DNA of 39,643 bases, from the NCBI GenBank assembly GCA_017472225.1, contig JAFUQS010000009.1, forward strand, positions 1 through 39,643, read 5' to 3'. The notes under the pieces are model-generated. The model was not told the DNA's origin and made no database searches. It saw only the letters and a list, made by a program, of their open reading frames with translations. Within the stretch, counting starts at the first letter, position 1; each line of letters opens with the position of its first letter. This document shows, one piece after another, positions 1 to 8,185 of the stretch. This DNA is from Clostridia bacterium. Its GTDB lineage: Bacteria > Bacillota > Clostridia > Oscillospirales > Acutalibacteraceae. The position numbers and the translations under genes are program-made.

Positions 1-600
1 AGTCAGGGGTCAGTAGTCAGTAGTCAGTAGTCAGGAGTCAGTAGTCAGTAGTCAGTAGACAGTAGTTAGGAAAACAACAAGGAGTCTGTAAAAAATAAAC
101 AATCATTAAAAAGAAAGAATAGCAGCGTAAAGAGGAATTCTCTTTCTGAAAGCAGCTTGTAGCGGGAGCGACTGTCGGACTATCGGTAGTGGAAAGGCAG
201 ACAAATAAATTAGACAATAGCAGACCTTACGGAACAAATTAAACCAAGCGGCTCATTTTATTAAGCGTTGTTTTAATTAGAGCTGTTCGGCAACCGAGCC
301 GTGGTACAGCAGAACGGAGCAATCTGAAAATACCGATAAGAAGAAAGTTTGTTTTCTTATCCACGGTGAGCAGAAAAGAATACCGAGTAAAGGGTAGAAT
401 AAGTCTTACTCGGTATTTTTAGTTCTTGCGGAAGCTAATCAGCCGGCGTGCTTTTGCTTACTTTTGTCACAACCGACAAAAGTAAGAGCCCAAGCGGCTC
501 GAGCGTACGGAGTTAAAGGAATAGATAAAACCTTGCCGTTTTTCACCACGGCACATAAAAGCGAAGGTAAATACACCTTAAGTAGTCAGGAGTCAGGAGA
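1..600 (+). repeat. Dispersed multi-hairpin repeat, copy A
   Basis: A roughly 600-base element starting with GTAGTCA-type heptamers (1-70) and ending in the same heptamer (579-600). The same body recurs at 5265-5884 in the same orientation and at 9222-9865 and 31497-32090 inverted, with fragments elsewhere. Conserved inner hairpins include a TACCGAGT/ACTCGGTA stem followed by a T-run (about 382-420) and an ACTTTTGTC/GACAAAAGT stem (about 459-484). A 61-codon frame at 464-649 lies in it but spans these palindromes, so I do not call it a gene. No other coding sequence is seen in 1-610. Function is unknown; it could be a non-autonomous mobile element or a structured RNA with terminator activity. 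Confidence 0.8.
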
Positions 601-609
601 CGACAAAAC

Positions 610-643
610 AAAAAAAGCATCTGAATTTTTAAACTCAGATGCC
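610..643 (-). terminator. Intrinsic terminator of the epimerase gene
   Basis: An inverted repeat GCATCTGA/TCAGATGC (617-624 and 635-642) is followed on the minus strand by seven T (610-616). It lies about 70 bases past the stop of the minus-strand gene that ends at 714. Confidence 0.75.
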
Positions 644-713
644 TTTTAATTTTCAGGTTATATCAATCTGTCTTGCGAGCGGAAGCCCGCATGGATTAGC
701 CGCAGGCAAAGCC

Positions 714-1724
714 TTACTCAGCTCTCATGCCGATATATTCGCCCTCGTTCTTCATGGAGTCCATAGCAACTCTCATTGAATCAATAACGGCAGCGTCAAC
801 ATCATCATATGTAACGCCAAGCTCCTTTGCAATCTTTGTGTCGATAAACACTTCAACATATTCGATTCTGGAAAGCTCAATGTAGTTAAGACCCGGCTCA
901 AGACCCTGCTTTTCTGCAGCCTTCTGAAGGAAGTATGCATAAGCTCTGAACATGAATTCGGGAATGTGATAGAACTTTCTGTTGGGGAAGCCCATACCGA
1001 TGTGCATCTTGGTCATGAGCTGCTTCCATGTGTAGTTAACAGTTCCCACGGGATAAGCATTTGCGCCAACATTCTTTTCAGCCGCACCGACAATTGCCTG
1101 ACCAACCTGACGGGTGGTAAGAGCTGCTGTACCTCCCTTGGGCCAGAAGGTGATGGGACCCATACCGAGAAGCTTTTCAACATAAATGTTCCAGACAGGC
1201 TTTCTGCCCGGCTGAGCACCGAAGATGTAGGGAAGCTCAAGAACTGCAACGGACATCTTGTCATCAGCAAATGAGAAGGCTGCCTTTTCCTGTTCAACAC
1301 GGCTTCTGATATACGGATGGATTTCCGTCAGCTTCATGTCGGGACGGATACGGTTGAGGTATGCAAAGTATGAGCCGAGGATAACTGCTTTTGTTACGCC
1401 TGCATTCTTTGCAATGGTGAGAAATCTCTTAACGGGATTGATGTTGTACTTTTCGTACTGGGGATAAACGGGTGCCGGGAATTCAACTCTTTCGTCAACA
1501 CCTGCGGCGAAAACGAAACAGTCGCAACCATCCATAAGTGCGCCGATTTCTTCATCAGTCATTTCAATGAAGTTGCCGAAAACGATTTCCATTTCCTGGG
1601 GAATGTTTGCGCCCTTGGGAAGTCCGGGAAGTGCAATGGTTTTAACGCTGTGGCCTTTTTTGATGAATTCTTCTGCGGCAACTGAACCGAGAAGGCCTGT
1701 GCCGCCCACGATAAATACTTTCAT
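714..1724 (-). CDS. NAD(P)-dependent epimerase/dehydratase-like SDR protein
   Basis: A 336-residue cytosolic protein of the extended or atypical short-chain dehydrogenase/reductase type. The N-terminus has the Rossmann dinucleotide motif GGTGLLG (residues 7-13) straight after the first beta strand. The expected active-site YxxxK appears as Y138-x3-R142, so catalysis may be altered or it may be a reductase or nucleotide-sensing NmrA-like member. Length fits extended SDRs (about 300-350). The start is supported by GGAGG seven bases upstream. It is monocistronic: a promoter lies at 1771-1800 and a terminator at 610-643. The substrate cannot be named; NAD-dependent nucleoside-diphosphate-sugar epimerase is the usual label for such sequences, but the missing lysine argues against assuming it. 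Confidence 0.8.
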   Translation of the reverse strand: MKVFIVGGTGLLGSVAAEEFIKKGHSVKTIALPGLPKGANIPQEMEIVFGNFIEMTDEEIGALMDGCDCFVFAAGVDERVEFPAPVYPQYEKYNINPVKRFLTIAKNAGVTKAVILGSYFAYLNRIRPDMKLTEIHPYIRSRVEQEKAAFSFADDKMSVAVLELPYIFGAQPGRKPVWNIYVEKLLGMGPITFWPKGGTAALTTRQVGQAIVGAAEKNVGANAYPVGTVNYTWKQLMTKMHIGMGFPNRKFYHIPEFMFRAYAYFLQKAAEKQGLEPGLNYIELSRIEYVEVFIDTKIAKELGVTYDDVDAAVIDSMRVAMDSMKNEGEYIGMRAE

Positions 1725-1770
1725 TTTGTTCCTCCGTTTTGTTTTTTTATATTTGTGACATACTATTACT

Positions 1771-1800
1771 ATTTTAGCATATCATTTATAAGACCGTCAA
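1771..1800 (-). promoter_or_regulatory. Promoter of the epimerase-like gene
   Basis: On the minus strand TTGACG (1800-1795) and TAAAAT (1776-1771) are 18 bases apart, about 45 bases upstream of the start codon at 1724. This is a good sigma-A match. Confidence 0.6.
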
Positions 1801-1944
1801 GAGAAAAAAACAAATTTCCGTATCATTTAGTTAACAATTGGATAACAAAATTAAAACAGATTGTAAAAAACATGATTTGCACCTTTTAAGTATCTCTAAG
1901 CTATGCTCTGTATACTGAAAGACGGAAAAGGAGGTAAATTTTCC

Positions 1945-2373
1945 ATGAAAAACGAAAGGACAGTCCTTGTGTGTGTAACAGCTCAGGAATCATCACAGAC
2001 CCTTGTCAGAGCAGGTAAGGCTATCGCTGAAAGGAACAAAGCCTCTCTTGAGGTTGTGTCTGTACTTCCCGTGATGAACTCAGACGGCAGGGTTAATCCT
2101 CAGATGATTGAAAAGCTTTACCGCACTGCGCAGAAGGAAGGCGGAGAAATGGCATTTTATTTCAGTGACGAGCCAATTCTCACCGTCAGCGCACACATTG
2201 CAAAAAGAAAGCCTCTTACCGTTGTTGTCGGCTTCCCCGGTGAAGAAAGCAATGATTTTGTTTTCACTCTCCATCTTCTTTTGCCGGAGATACCCATAAG
2301 CATGGTGGGAAAAGACGGGACAATTTATAATATGCTGCCCTATGAAGCGGTGCAGAGTGTGGGAACAAAATAA
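1945..2373 (+). CDS. Universal-stress-protein-like (KdpD Usp-type) protein
   Basis: A 142-residue soluble protein. The order beta strand (RTVLVCVT), helix carrying RAGKAIAE, then second strand (LEVVSVLPV) matches the alpha/beta Usp fold, closest in feel to the Usp domain of KdpD sensor kinases. The canonical ATP-binding GxxG pattern is not clear, so nucleotide binding is uncertain. The start at 1945 is preferred over an upstream in-frame ATG at 1903 because GGAGG sits nine bases before it. It is a single gene ending in a strong terminator (2392-2431). It has no kdp neighbours, so potassium sensing is not implied. It could instead be an unclassified small Rossmann-like protein. Confidence 0.6.
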   Translation: MKNERTVLVCVTAQESSQTLVRAGKAIAERNKASLEVVSVLPVMNSDGRVNPQMIEKLYRTAQKEGGEMAFYFSDEPILTVSAHIAKRKPLTVVVGFPGEESNDFVFTLHLLLPEIPISMVGKDGTIYNMLPYEAVQSVGTK

Positions 2374-2391
2374 AACATAAAAGCCTTTGGC

Positions 2392-2431
2392 GGCTGCAAA
2401 TTCACCTTGAATTCTGCAGCCCCATTTTTTT
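2392..2431 (+). terminator. Intrinsic terminator after the Usp-like gene
   Basis: The stem GGCTGCA/TGCAGCC (2392-2398, 2415-2421) encloses a second AATTC/GAATT pairing and is followed by seven T. Confidence 0.75.
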
Positions 2432-2456
2432 GTTAAAGCCAAAAAACAAAAAAACA

Positions 2457-2485
2457 TTTACAAAATATCTTTAATCTGTTATTAT
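2457..2485 (+). promoter_or_regulatory. Promoter of the cobalamin-riboswitch transcript
   Basis: TTTACA (2457-2462), a 17-base spacer and TATTAT (2480-2485) lie directly before the riboswitch. Confidence 0.65.
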
Positions 2486-2509
2486 CTAAACAAATTCATA
2501 AAAATCAGA

Positions 2510-2710
2510 TCTCGCATTGTATTCAGGGAAATCCGGGTGAAAATCCCGGGCAACCGCCATTACCGTAATCAGACCTTGAGCTGTTAAGTCGGAATGCCTG
2601 GGCAGTGCAGTCATCAATTCGCTTTCGGGCAAGAGGGAAGGCGCATGACAATGTGAAATGCCTTGGCATAAAAGCGTCCTTTTCTCTGCCGGAAAAGGGC
2701 GTTTTTTTGC
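2510..2710 (+). promoter_or_regulatory. Cobalamin-type riboswitch with terminator
   Basis: The leader carries the cobalamin aptamer core: GGGAA, then GGTGAAAATCCCGGGCAACCGCC-like spacing (2530-2562), then ACCGTAAT, AGTCGGAATGCCTG near 2587-2604. GCATT at 2514 can pair with AATGC at 2595 to close the aptamer, which makes it short, like the compact class II cobalamin riboswitches. A later stretch has GGGAAGGC (2635-2642). It ends in a terminator hairpin with AAAGCG/GCGTTT arms and seven T (about 2671-2708), 28 bases before the EcfT start. Expected behaviour from the family is repression of the transporter when corrinoid is plentiful. Confidence 0.75.
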
Positions 2711-2735
2711 AGATAAATAAGAAAGGAAGGTAAAA

Positions 2736-3605
2736 ATGAAGCTCGGTTTTAAAAGCGTACATCCCTTTGCGGCGTTTATGTTCTTTGTTTTCGCTTTTCT
2801 TTTTTCTGCTGCAACGGTACATCCCGTCACACTCATCCTGAGTCTGATTTCTGCAGCAGCTTATGATATTAAGCTTCAAGGAAAAAAAGCAGCCTCCTTT
2901 CTTTTGAAATTTATTCTGCCCCTTATTTTTCTCATAACGGTATTCAACGGAATTTTCAGCCATTACGGTGCAACAGCTCTGTTTAGCGTAAGCGGCACTG
3001 ACTTTACTGCCGAAGCCTTCCTTTTCGGCTTTGCTTCCGCCATGAGAATTTCTGCCCTTCTCATCTGGCTTGATTGCTTCAATGAAATTATCACAAGTGA
3101 CAAATTCATCTTTCTTTTCGGCAGAATTTCACCAAGACTCGCCCTGATTGTCTCCATGGTTCTGAGATTTATTCCACTCATCAGAAGTCAGGCAGCCGAA
3201 ATTGCAAAAGCTGAAAATGGAATCGGTATTTCCCCCTCCTCAACACGCTTTACCGATAAAATGCTTAACGGCTCAAGACGGCTTTCCGTTCTTGTTTCCT
3301 GGACTCTTGAAAAAGGAATTGATACATCTGATTCCATGCGGGCAAGAGGCTACGGGCTTCACGGCAGAACCTCATATAACTGCTACACCTTTTCAGCAGG
3401 TGATATACTTATTGCTCTGCTTTCATTCGGAGCGATTATTCTCTCTCTTGCTTCAGGCGGAAAATTCACAGCAGCATATAATCCTGTTATTGAAATTGCA
3501 ACCCCTGACGGATTTTCATTCATCTTAATTATTTTCTTTGCGGCAACACTGTTCATGCCGACTGTTATGGATTTAAAGGAGGAAAAAAGATGGTCAACTT
3601 CATAA
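2736..3605 (+). CDS. ecfT: ECF transporter transmembrane component EcfT (CbiQ family)
   Basis: A 289-residue membrane protein of the EcfT/CbiQ family, the scaffold that links two ATPases to a substrate-binding S component in energy-coupling-factor importers. Hydrophobic segments lie near residues 12-45, 55-75, 90-112, 130-148, 225-245 and 262-280. The family's coupling-helix signature appears as SMRARGYG (about residues 198-205), which is the ATPase contact. It starts eight bases after AAGGAAGG. Its 3' end overlaps the start of the next gene (3591) by 15 bases, as usual in such operons. The upstream cobalamin riboswitch suggests a corrinoid or precursor as substrate (inference). The partner genes are broken, so the complex is probably not functional unless shared ATPases exist elsewhere. 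Confidence 0.85.
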   Translation: MKLGFKSVHPFAAFMFFVFAFLFSAATVHPVTLILSLISAAAYDIKLQGKKAASFLLKFILPLIFLITVFNGIFSHYGATALFSVSGTDFTAEAFLFGFASAMRISALLIWLDCFNEIITSDKFIFLFGRISPRLALIVSMVLRFIPLIRSQAAEIAKAENGIGISPSSTRFTDKMLNGSRRLSVLVSWTLEKGIDTSDSMRARGYGLHGRTSYNCYTFSAGDILIALLSFGAIILSLASGGKFTAAYNPVIEIATPDGFSFILIIFFAATLFMPTVMDLKEEKRWSTS

Positions 3606-3867
3606 TCCGGGACTTGAATTTTTTTCTATCCCGATGAATCCCGTGCAGCATTGAAAGATATAAGCTTAGAAATTGAGCAGGGCGAATTTGTTGTAATCTG
3701 CGGTGAATCGGGAAGCGGAAAATCAACCCTTCTCCGCCACCTTAAGCCTGAGCTTACCCCGAAAGGAAAAATGGAGGGTGAAATTTTGTTTTTCGGCAAA
3801 AGCAGAAATGAATTTTCCCTGAAGGAATCTGCTTCAGATATAGGCTTTCTGCTTCAGAACACGGAAT
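3591..3867 (+). pseudogene. ECF transporter ATPase EcfA, frameshifted and truncated
   Basis: GGAGG (3579-3583) precedes ATG 3591, which gives MVNFIIRDLNFF and then hits a stop because of a run of seven T (3609-3615). With six T the frame continues as FYPDESRAALKDISLEIEQ, into Walker A GESGSGKST (around 3708-3735) and a Q-loop-like LLQN (around 3849-3860). The homology then stops: the ABC signature, Walker B and H-loop are all missing. The gene is therefore about 90 codons of a roughly 280-codon ATPase. The single-base slip in a homopolymer could be a real mutation or a sequencing error; the large loss downstream is independent of it. Confidence 0.8.
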
Positions 3868-4204
3868 ATTCACCCCCTTCCAGATGCTCGGAATGGGGCT
3901 TGTCGGATTTTTCTGCGGTCTTGTTTTTCACAAAAAAAGCTATGCCTCAAGCCGTATCGCCGTGAGTATAGTCGGCGGACTTTTATGCTTTGCGGTTTAC
4001 GGACTCGTTGTTGATTCCTGCAGCGTGCTGATGATGGTCACCGAGTTCACACCTGAAGCAGTTTTAAGTGTTTATGCCTCGGGACTTACATTCAATGCGA
4101 TTCACGGCATCACAACGGCAATACTTCTTTTTTTCATAAATAAGCCTATGACGGATAAATTCACGAGGCTCAGAAAAAAGTACGGTATTTTTGAATATGA
4201 ATAA
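3868..4204 (+). pseudogene. ECF S-component remnant (C-terminal half)
   Basis: From about 3871 the reading frame changes and encodes FTPFQMLGMGLVGFFCGLVF, then further hydrophobic helices to the stop at 4204. TPFQMLGMGLVGF-type motifs are typical of the middle of ECF substrate-binding (S) components, so about 110 C-terminal residues remain without the N-terminal helices or a start site. The join to the ATPase fragment is out of frame. A deletion removing most of EcfA, perhaps a second EcfA, and the start of the S component would explain it. A chimeric assembly is the alternative. Confidence 0.65.
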
Positions 4205-4210
4205 ACAAAA

Positions 4211-4252
4211 AAGAACATCAGAGTCTCCCTTGGGCAGATCTCCGATGTTCTT
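4211..4252. terminator. Bidirectional terminator between convergent genes
   Basis: AAGAACATC (4211-4219) pairs with GATGTTCTT (4244-4252), with additional internal GAGTCT/AGATCTC pairing. T-runs flank it on both strands, so it can end both the ECF transcript and the minus-strand SDR. Confidence 0.8.
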
Positions 4253-4267
4253 TTATTTGCTTATAAA

Positions 4268-5101
4268 TTATCTTCTGAATACTTCCTTGAAAATTTCAAG
4301 GCCTGAAATTTCCATAACCTTACTTGCAACCTTTGAGCAGGTTGTACCGAGTGCCTTGTTACCGACATCCATCATGTGAGCGTCCATACCGAAGACCATA
4401 TCCTCTTTCTTGTGATACATACCGTCGATGATAAGGTCAACCATTTTGTCACAATCTGTGCTTACCATGTTCATTGCCTTTTCGCTTTTTGATGAGGATT
4501 CGCTCTGATTACGGAAAATATCTGTCTTTGTAAAGCCGGGGCAAACAAGACCGACATACATTTCGCCTCTGTGCTCCTCACGGACTGCATCTGTGAAGCT
4601 CTTAAGTGCAGCCTTACTTGCCGAATAAACGGAAGTGCCGGCAAGAGAGCAGAGAGCTGCTGAGGAAGCAACATTGATAATTGCTGAGCTTTCTGACTTC
4701 ATGATAACAGGCATGAGAGCCTTCATTGAATAAACGCTGGAAAAGAAGTTGATTTCCATTGCCTTGTCCACTTCTTCAAGTGTATAGTTGGCAAAACGGT
4801 CAAACTTAGGAAGAATACCGGCATTATTGATGAGGATATCCGGCTGAATGTTTTCCTTTTTGAGTGTTTCTGCAAGCTCAAACCACTTTTCTTTTTCCGA
4901 AACATCGAAGGTATAGTAAGAGAAATTATCTGCCTTGTTGCCAAGCTCCTCTTTAAGTGCAGCAAGCTTTGATTCGGTTCTTGCAATACCGATAACCTTG
5001 CAGCCATGGTCCTTGATGAGTCTTATTGTAAGGTCCTTACCGATACCACTGGAAGCGCCTGAAAGGATAACTGTTTTGTAGTCAAACCACCATTTTTTCA
5101 T
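4268..5101 (-). CDS. Classical short-chain dehydrogenase/reductase
   Basis: A 277-residue NAD(P)-dependent oxidoreductase. Features in order: the cofactor motif GASSGIG (15-21), NNAG after the third strand, a catalytic serine segment (NVASSAA), then YSASK, the catalytic YxxxK. The C-terminal part is 30-40 residues longer than a minimal SDR. The start at 5101 is chosen over an upstream in-frame ATG at 5200 because GGAGG lies nine bases before it and the extra 33 residues are lysine/arginine-rich and unlike an SDR N-terminus. The substrate is unknown; members of this subgroup are often labelled fatty-acyl or ketone reductases. Monocistronic. Confidence 0.88.
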   Translation of the reverse strand: MKKWWFDYKTVILSGASSGIGKDLTIRLIKDHGCKVIGIARTESKLAALKEELGNKADNFSYYTFDVSEKEKWFELAETLKKENIQPDILINNAGILPKFDRFANYTLEEVDKAMEINFFSSVYSMKALMPVIMKSESSAIINVASSAALCSLAGTSVYSASKAALKSFTDAVREEHRGEMYVGLVCPGFTKTDIFRNQSESSSKSEKAMNMVSTDCDKMVDLIIDGMYHKKEDMVFGMDAHMMDVGNKALGTTCSKVASKVMEISGLEIFKEVFRR

Positions 5102-5264
5102 AAGTACATTCCTCCGTTTTTTGCGGAAAATCAATTTCTTTTTCCTCCGCATAAATTCCTTAGTAAAAGCTTTAATCAACATATCATTTTTATAGTGCAA
5201 ACTTGTTGCAAAGCAATGAACAAAAAATTAACGAATTCTGCAAACTGTTATTTGCATATGAATT

Positions 5265-5884
5265 AGTAGGCAGTAGGCAGTAGGCAGGAGTCAGTAGTCA
5301 GTAGACAGTAGTCAGTAGTCAGGAAAGGATAAAACAATAAGGAGTCTGCAAAAAAATAAACAATCATTTAAAAAGCAAGAAATACAACGTAAAAAGGAAT
5401 TCTCTTTCTGAAAGCAGATTGTAGCGGGAGCGACTGTCGGACTATACGCTGTGGAAAGGCAGACAAATAAATTAGACAATAGCAGACCTTGCGGAACTAA
5501 TTAAACCAAGCGGCTCAATTTATTGAGCGTTGTTTTAATTAGAGTTGTTCGGCAACCGAGCCGTGGTATGGCACAACGGAGCAATCTGAAAATACCGATA
5601 AGAAGAAACCTTGTTTCCTCATCCACGGTGAGCAGAAATGAATACCGAGTAAAGGGTAGAATAAGCCTGACTCGGTATTTTTAGTTTTTGCGGAAGTTAA
5701 TCCACAAAAAAGCGTGCTTTTGCTTACTTTTGTCACAACCGACAAAAGTAAGAGCCCAAGCGGCTCGAGCGAACGGAGTCAGAGGAATAAATAAAACCTT
5801 GCCGTTTTTCACCACGGCACATAAAAGCGAAGTTAAATACACTTTAAGTGGTCAGAGTTCCTGTCCCCTGACTACTGTCTACTT
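5265..5884 (+). repeat. Dispersed multi-hairpin repeat, copy B
   Basis: Nearly the same body as copy A in the same orientation, flanked by heptamer arrays at 5265-5322 (GTAGGCA and GTAGTCA variants) and 5848-5884. The TACCGAGT and ACTTTTGTC stems are both kept. Copies A and B together bracket the 650-5260 gene block as direct repeats. No gene is seen in it. Confidence 0.8.
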
Positions 5885-5910
5885 TTAATCGTCTAATTTC
5901 CTCAAAGCTA

Positions 5911-5939
5911 TTGACTTTTTCCTTAATTTGGATTATCAT
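5911..5939 (+). promoter_or_regulatory. Promoter of the metallophosphoesterase gene
   Basis: TTGACT (5911-5916), a 17-base spacer and TATCAT (5934-5939), 40 bases upstream of the start. Confidence 0.6.
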
Positions 5940-5978
5940 TTATTTTACACTAATATGTATTTATAGGAGGAAAATGTA

Positions 5979-6956
5979 ATGGAAGTTATTCTTACACCAA
6001 TTCTCGGCGGTCTTCTTCATATCGTCGATCTCTTCATGCAAATCATTCTCACGGTTGCTCTCGGCTTCGGTTGGGTTACCGGCCCCGCAACAGACGATCC
6101 TATAACCTTCCAGGATCCCGAAAATGTTCAGATGTCCTTCGTTCTCTGGGCAGATACTCACACCCGTTCAACAGCATTCAATCCCTATTGGCTTGAATGT
6201 GGCTTCGAAGACATTGACAACAGCGGTCTTGACTTTGATGCATTTGTAATTGCAGGTGACATTTCAGAATTCGGCGATGCTCCTTCCTATGAGCTTGTAT
6301 GGGATGCAATTGCAGACAGCTCAATCGCTGACGAAACAGTTTTCCTTGCAACAGGTAACCATGATATCCGCCTTGCTTATGAAAGCCAGACAGAAATGAT
6401 TATGACTAAGGAAAGCGAATATCTCGGTGTTGAAATTGATAAGCCCTATTATTCCTACGATGTAAACGGCTACACCTTCATTGTTATGGGTTCAGACGAA
6501 TGGCAGTTTGAAAAGGCTATCATTTCTGACGAGCAGCTTGCATTCCTTGACAGTGAGATTACAAGAGCAACTGCAACAGGTAAGCCTGCATTCGTTATTT
6601 GCCATCAGCCTCTTGCCAATACCCACGGTCTCCCCGAAGTATGGGAAAACGGCGACCTCGGTGAAGATTCCGAAGCAGTGAAGGAAGTTCTTCTCAAGCA
6701 TAAGAATGTATTCTTCCTTAACGGTCACCTTCATGACGGTGTTTATGAAAAGAGCCTTGAAGTATTCAACGAAGCAAACGGTGTTTACTCAATCAACATC
6801 CCCGCTTACGGTAAGGATAATGACTATGGTGAATGGAGCCAGACAGGTCTTGGCGACTATGTTGAGGTTTATGCTGACAGAGTTGTATTCACAGCAAGAG
6901 ACTTCCAGGCCGGTCAGTCACTTGAAGGTATGACATACACCTTCTATCTTAAATAA
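5979..6956 (+). CDS. Membrane-anchored calcineurin-like metallophosphoesterase
   Basis: A 325-residue protein with a hydrophobic N-terminus (residues 2-33) likely acting as a membrane anchor or uncleaved signal, followed by a full dimetal phosphoesterase core: ADTH (58-61, the D-x-H motif), GDISE (93-97), GNHD (126-129), a CHQP histidine segment (about 203-206) and GHLH (about 250-253). These are all the metal ligands, so it should be active; the substrate (phosphodiester, phosphoprotein or nucleotide) is not readable. AGGAGG lies nine bases before the start. It is monocistronic with its own promoter and a downstream hairpin. Synonymous choice is very biased, suggesting good expression. Confidence 0.85.
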   Translation: MEVILTPILGGLLHIVDLFMQIILTVALGFGWVTGPATDDPITFQDPENVQMSFVLWADTHTRSTAFNPYWLECGFEDIDNSGLDFDAFVIAGDISEFGDAPSYELVWDAIADSSIADETVFLATGNHDIRLAYESQTEMIMTKESEYLGVEIDKPYYSYDVNGYTFIVMGSDEWQFEKAIISDEQLAFLDSEITRATATGKPAFVICHQPLANTHGLPEVWENGDLGEDSEAVKEVLLKHKNVFFLNGHLHDGVYEKSLEVFNEANGVYSINIPAYGKDNDYGEWSQTGLGDYVEVYADRVVFTARDFQAGQSLEGMTYTFYLK

Positions 6957-6977
6957 GTAAAATAAAAATTGTTCCTT

Positions 6978-7005
6978 GAAGCACCTGCTTTACAGCAGGT
7001 GCTTC
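6978..7005 (+). terminator. Hairpin after the metallophosphoesterase
   Basis: A perfect 12-base stem GAAGCACCTGCT/AGCAGGTGCTTC with a four-base loop. The T-tract after it is weak, so its termination strength is uncertain. Confidence 0.6.
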
Positions 7006-7086
7006 AGTTATATTTGCCCGACGGTGAGTTATGTTATATAGAAGGTCTTCCCTGGAGCAATCTTTTTTGTTTTATGAGGTGATTCT

Positions 7087-7491
7087 GTGAAGGTCGCAAT
7101 AGTAGGGGAAAGAGATTCAAAAATATATAATCTCAATGAGGTCATACCGGAAAATACAAGCGAAGTTCTCTCCGGGGGAGCAAGAGGTATTGACATCTGC
7201 GCTAAGGAGTATGCAATTTCAGGGGGAATAAAATATTCCGGGTTTCTTACCGATTATAAAAAGTTCGGTAAATCAGCACCGTTGAAGCGCAATATGGAAA
7301 TCCTTGCTTATGCGGATATGGTAATAGCCTTCCGGAACGGACAGGCAAAAGGCACACGGTTTGTTATTGATAACTGCCGCAAGCCGGGAAAAATATTAAA
7401 GTTACAGAACAGATGTTTTAATATCTGCATACACAAATACCCCAAGGATATAAGTGGTATTCAGGCTTTTTTCGGAAGCTTTTCAAAATGA
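7087..7491 (+). CDS. SLOG-domain (DprA/YpsA-like) small protein
   Basis: A 134-residue soluble protein. It begins with a beta strand (KVAIVGERD), then SGGARGID (residues 29-36), the glycine-rich nucleotide-binding turn of SLOG/DUF2493 Rossmannoid proteins. A later YADMVIAFRNGQAKGTR segment matches the second conserved strand and the GT/R turn of that family. It starts with GTG after GAGGTG at seven-base spacing. SLOG proteins bind nucleotides or nucleotide-derived signals; the role here is not known. It has no obvious operon partner. Confidence 0.7.
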   Translation: MKVAIVGERDSKIYNLNEVIPENTSEVLSGGARGIDICAKEYAISGGIKYSGFLTDYKKFGKSAPLKRNMEILAYADMVIAFRNGQAKGTRFVIDNCRKPGKILKLQNRCFNICIHKYPKDISGIQAFFGSFSK

Positions 7492-7621
7492 ACGGAAGTC
7501 GTGCTTGCGGTACAGAGCAATACCGGGTAAAATATGTAATGAAAAGGGGGGCTTCGGCTCCCTTTTTTATAAAAGTATGCAGATTGATACTTTTTGCCAT
7601 GTAATAGTATCAATTTGCATA

Positions 7622-7650
7622 TTGACTTTAGACTACGTTTATCATAAAAT
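7622..7650 (+). promoter_or_regulatory. Promoter of the NfeD-SPFH pair
   Basis: TTGACT (7622-7627), a 17-base spacer and TAAAAT (7645-7650). Confidence 0.6.
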
Positions 7651-7708
7651 GGTATTGTCAGAAAAACAAAACCGGTTGAGTTAAGATTTTCAAAAGTAGG
7701 TGAAAGCA

Positions 7709-8155
7709 ATGGACAAAATTGAAATTTTCTGGCTGGCGGCAACAATACTGTTGTTTGTTGTTGAAGCCGTAACGGTAAACTTAGTTTCCGTCTGGTTCGC
7801 TCTGGGTACTCTCGCTGCTCTGATTGCGGCACTTCTCGGCGCACAGCTCTGGCTGCAGATTGTAATTTTCTTTGCTGTTACGATTCTCACACTCATTGCC
7901 ACACGGCCTCTTGTGAAGAAGTTTTTCAACAAGCAGCATCATGAGCCCACCAATGCAGATATGCTCATAGGCAAAATCTGTATCGTGACTCAGGACATTG
8001 ACAATATCGCTGCCACAGGTGAAGCAAGCTGTTCAGGCAAAATCTGGACTGCTCGTTCCTTTACGGGGGACATCATCAAAAAAGGCTCAAAAGCCAAGGT
8101 ACATTCAATCGAAGGTGTCAAGCTTATCGTTGAAGAAATTACCGAGGCTGAGTAA
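7709..8155 (+). CDS. NfeD family membrane protein (short form)
   Basis: A 148-residue protein with two to three N-terminal membrane segments (about residues 5-27, 32-50 and 52-68) and a C-terminal soluble domain (from about 85) with the beta-rich pattern GxxGEASCSGKIW...VHSIEGVKLIVE, typical of the NfeD OB-fold. It lacks the N-terminal ClpP-like serine protease of long NfeD proteins. The start at 7709 is preferred over an in-frame GTG at 7700 because AGGTGA is spaced for the ATG. NfeD proteins pair with SPFH/stomatin proteins in membrane microdomains, and the next gene, 30 bases on, is such a partner. Confidence 0.85.
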   Translation: MDKIEIFWLAATILLFVVEAVTVNLVSVWFALGTLAALIAALLGAQLWLQIVIFFAVTILTLIATRPLVKKFFNKQHHEPTNADMLIGKICIVTQDIDNIAATGEASCSGKIWTARSFTGDIIKKGSKAKVHSIEGVKLIVEEITEAE

Positions 8156-8185
8156 ATACTTAATTTAAGAAAAGGAGAAAAAACT

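Noticed and set aside
464-649. A 61-codon frame (MSQPTKVRAQAARAYG...) also present in the other repeat copies
   Set aside because: It runs through the ACTTTTGTC/GACAAAAGT palindrome, lacks an RBS, and in the fragment at 10026 it contains an in-frame stop. Its conservation is explained by repeat homology.
650-5264. Composite transposon bounded by copies A and B
   Set aside because: No transposase, no target duplication visible, and the genes inside look like ordinary chromosomal genes in codon use.
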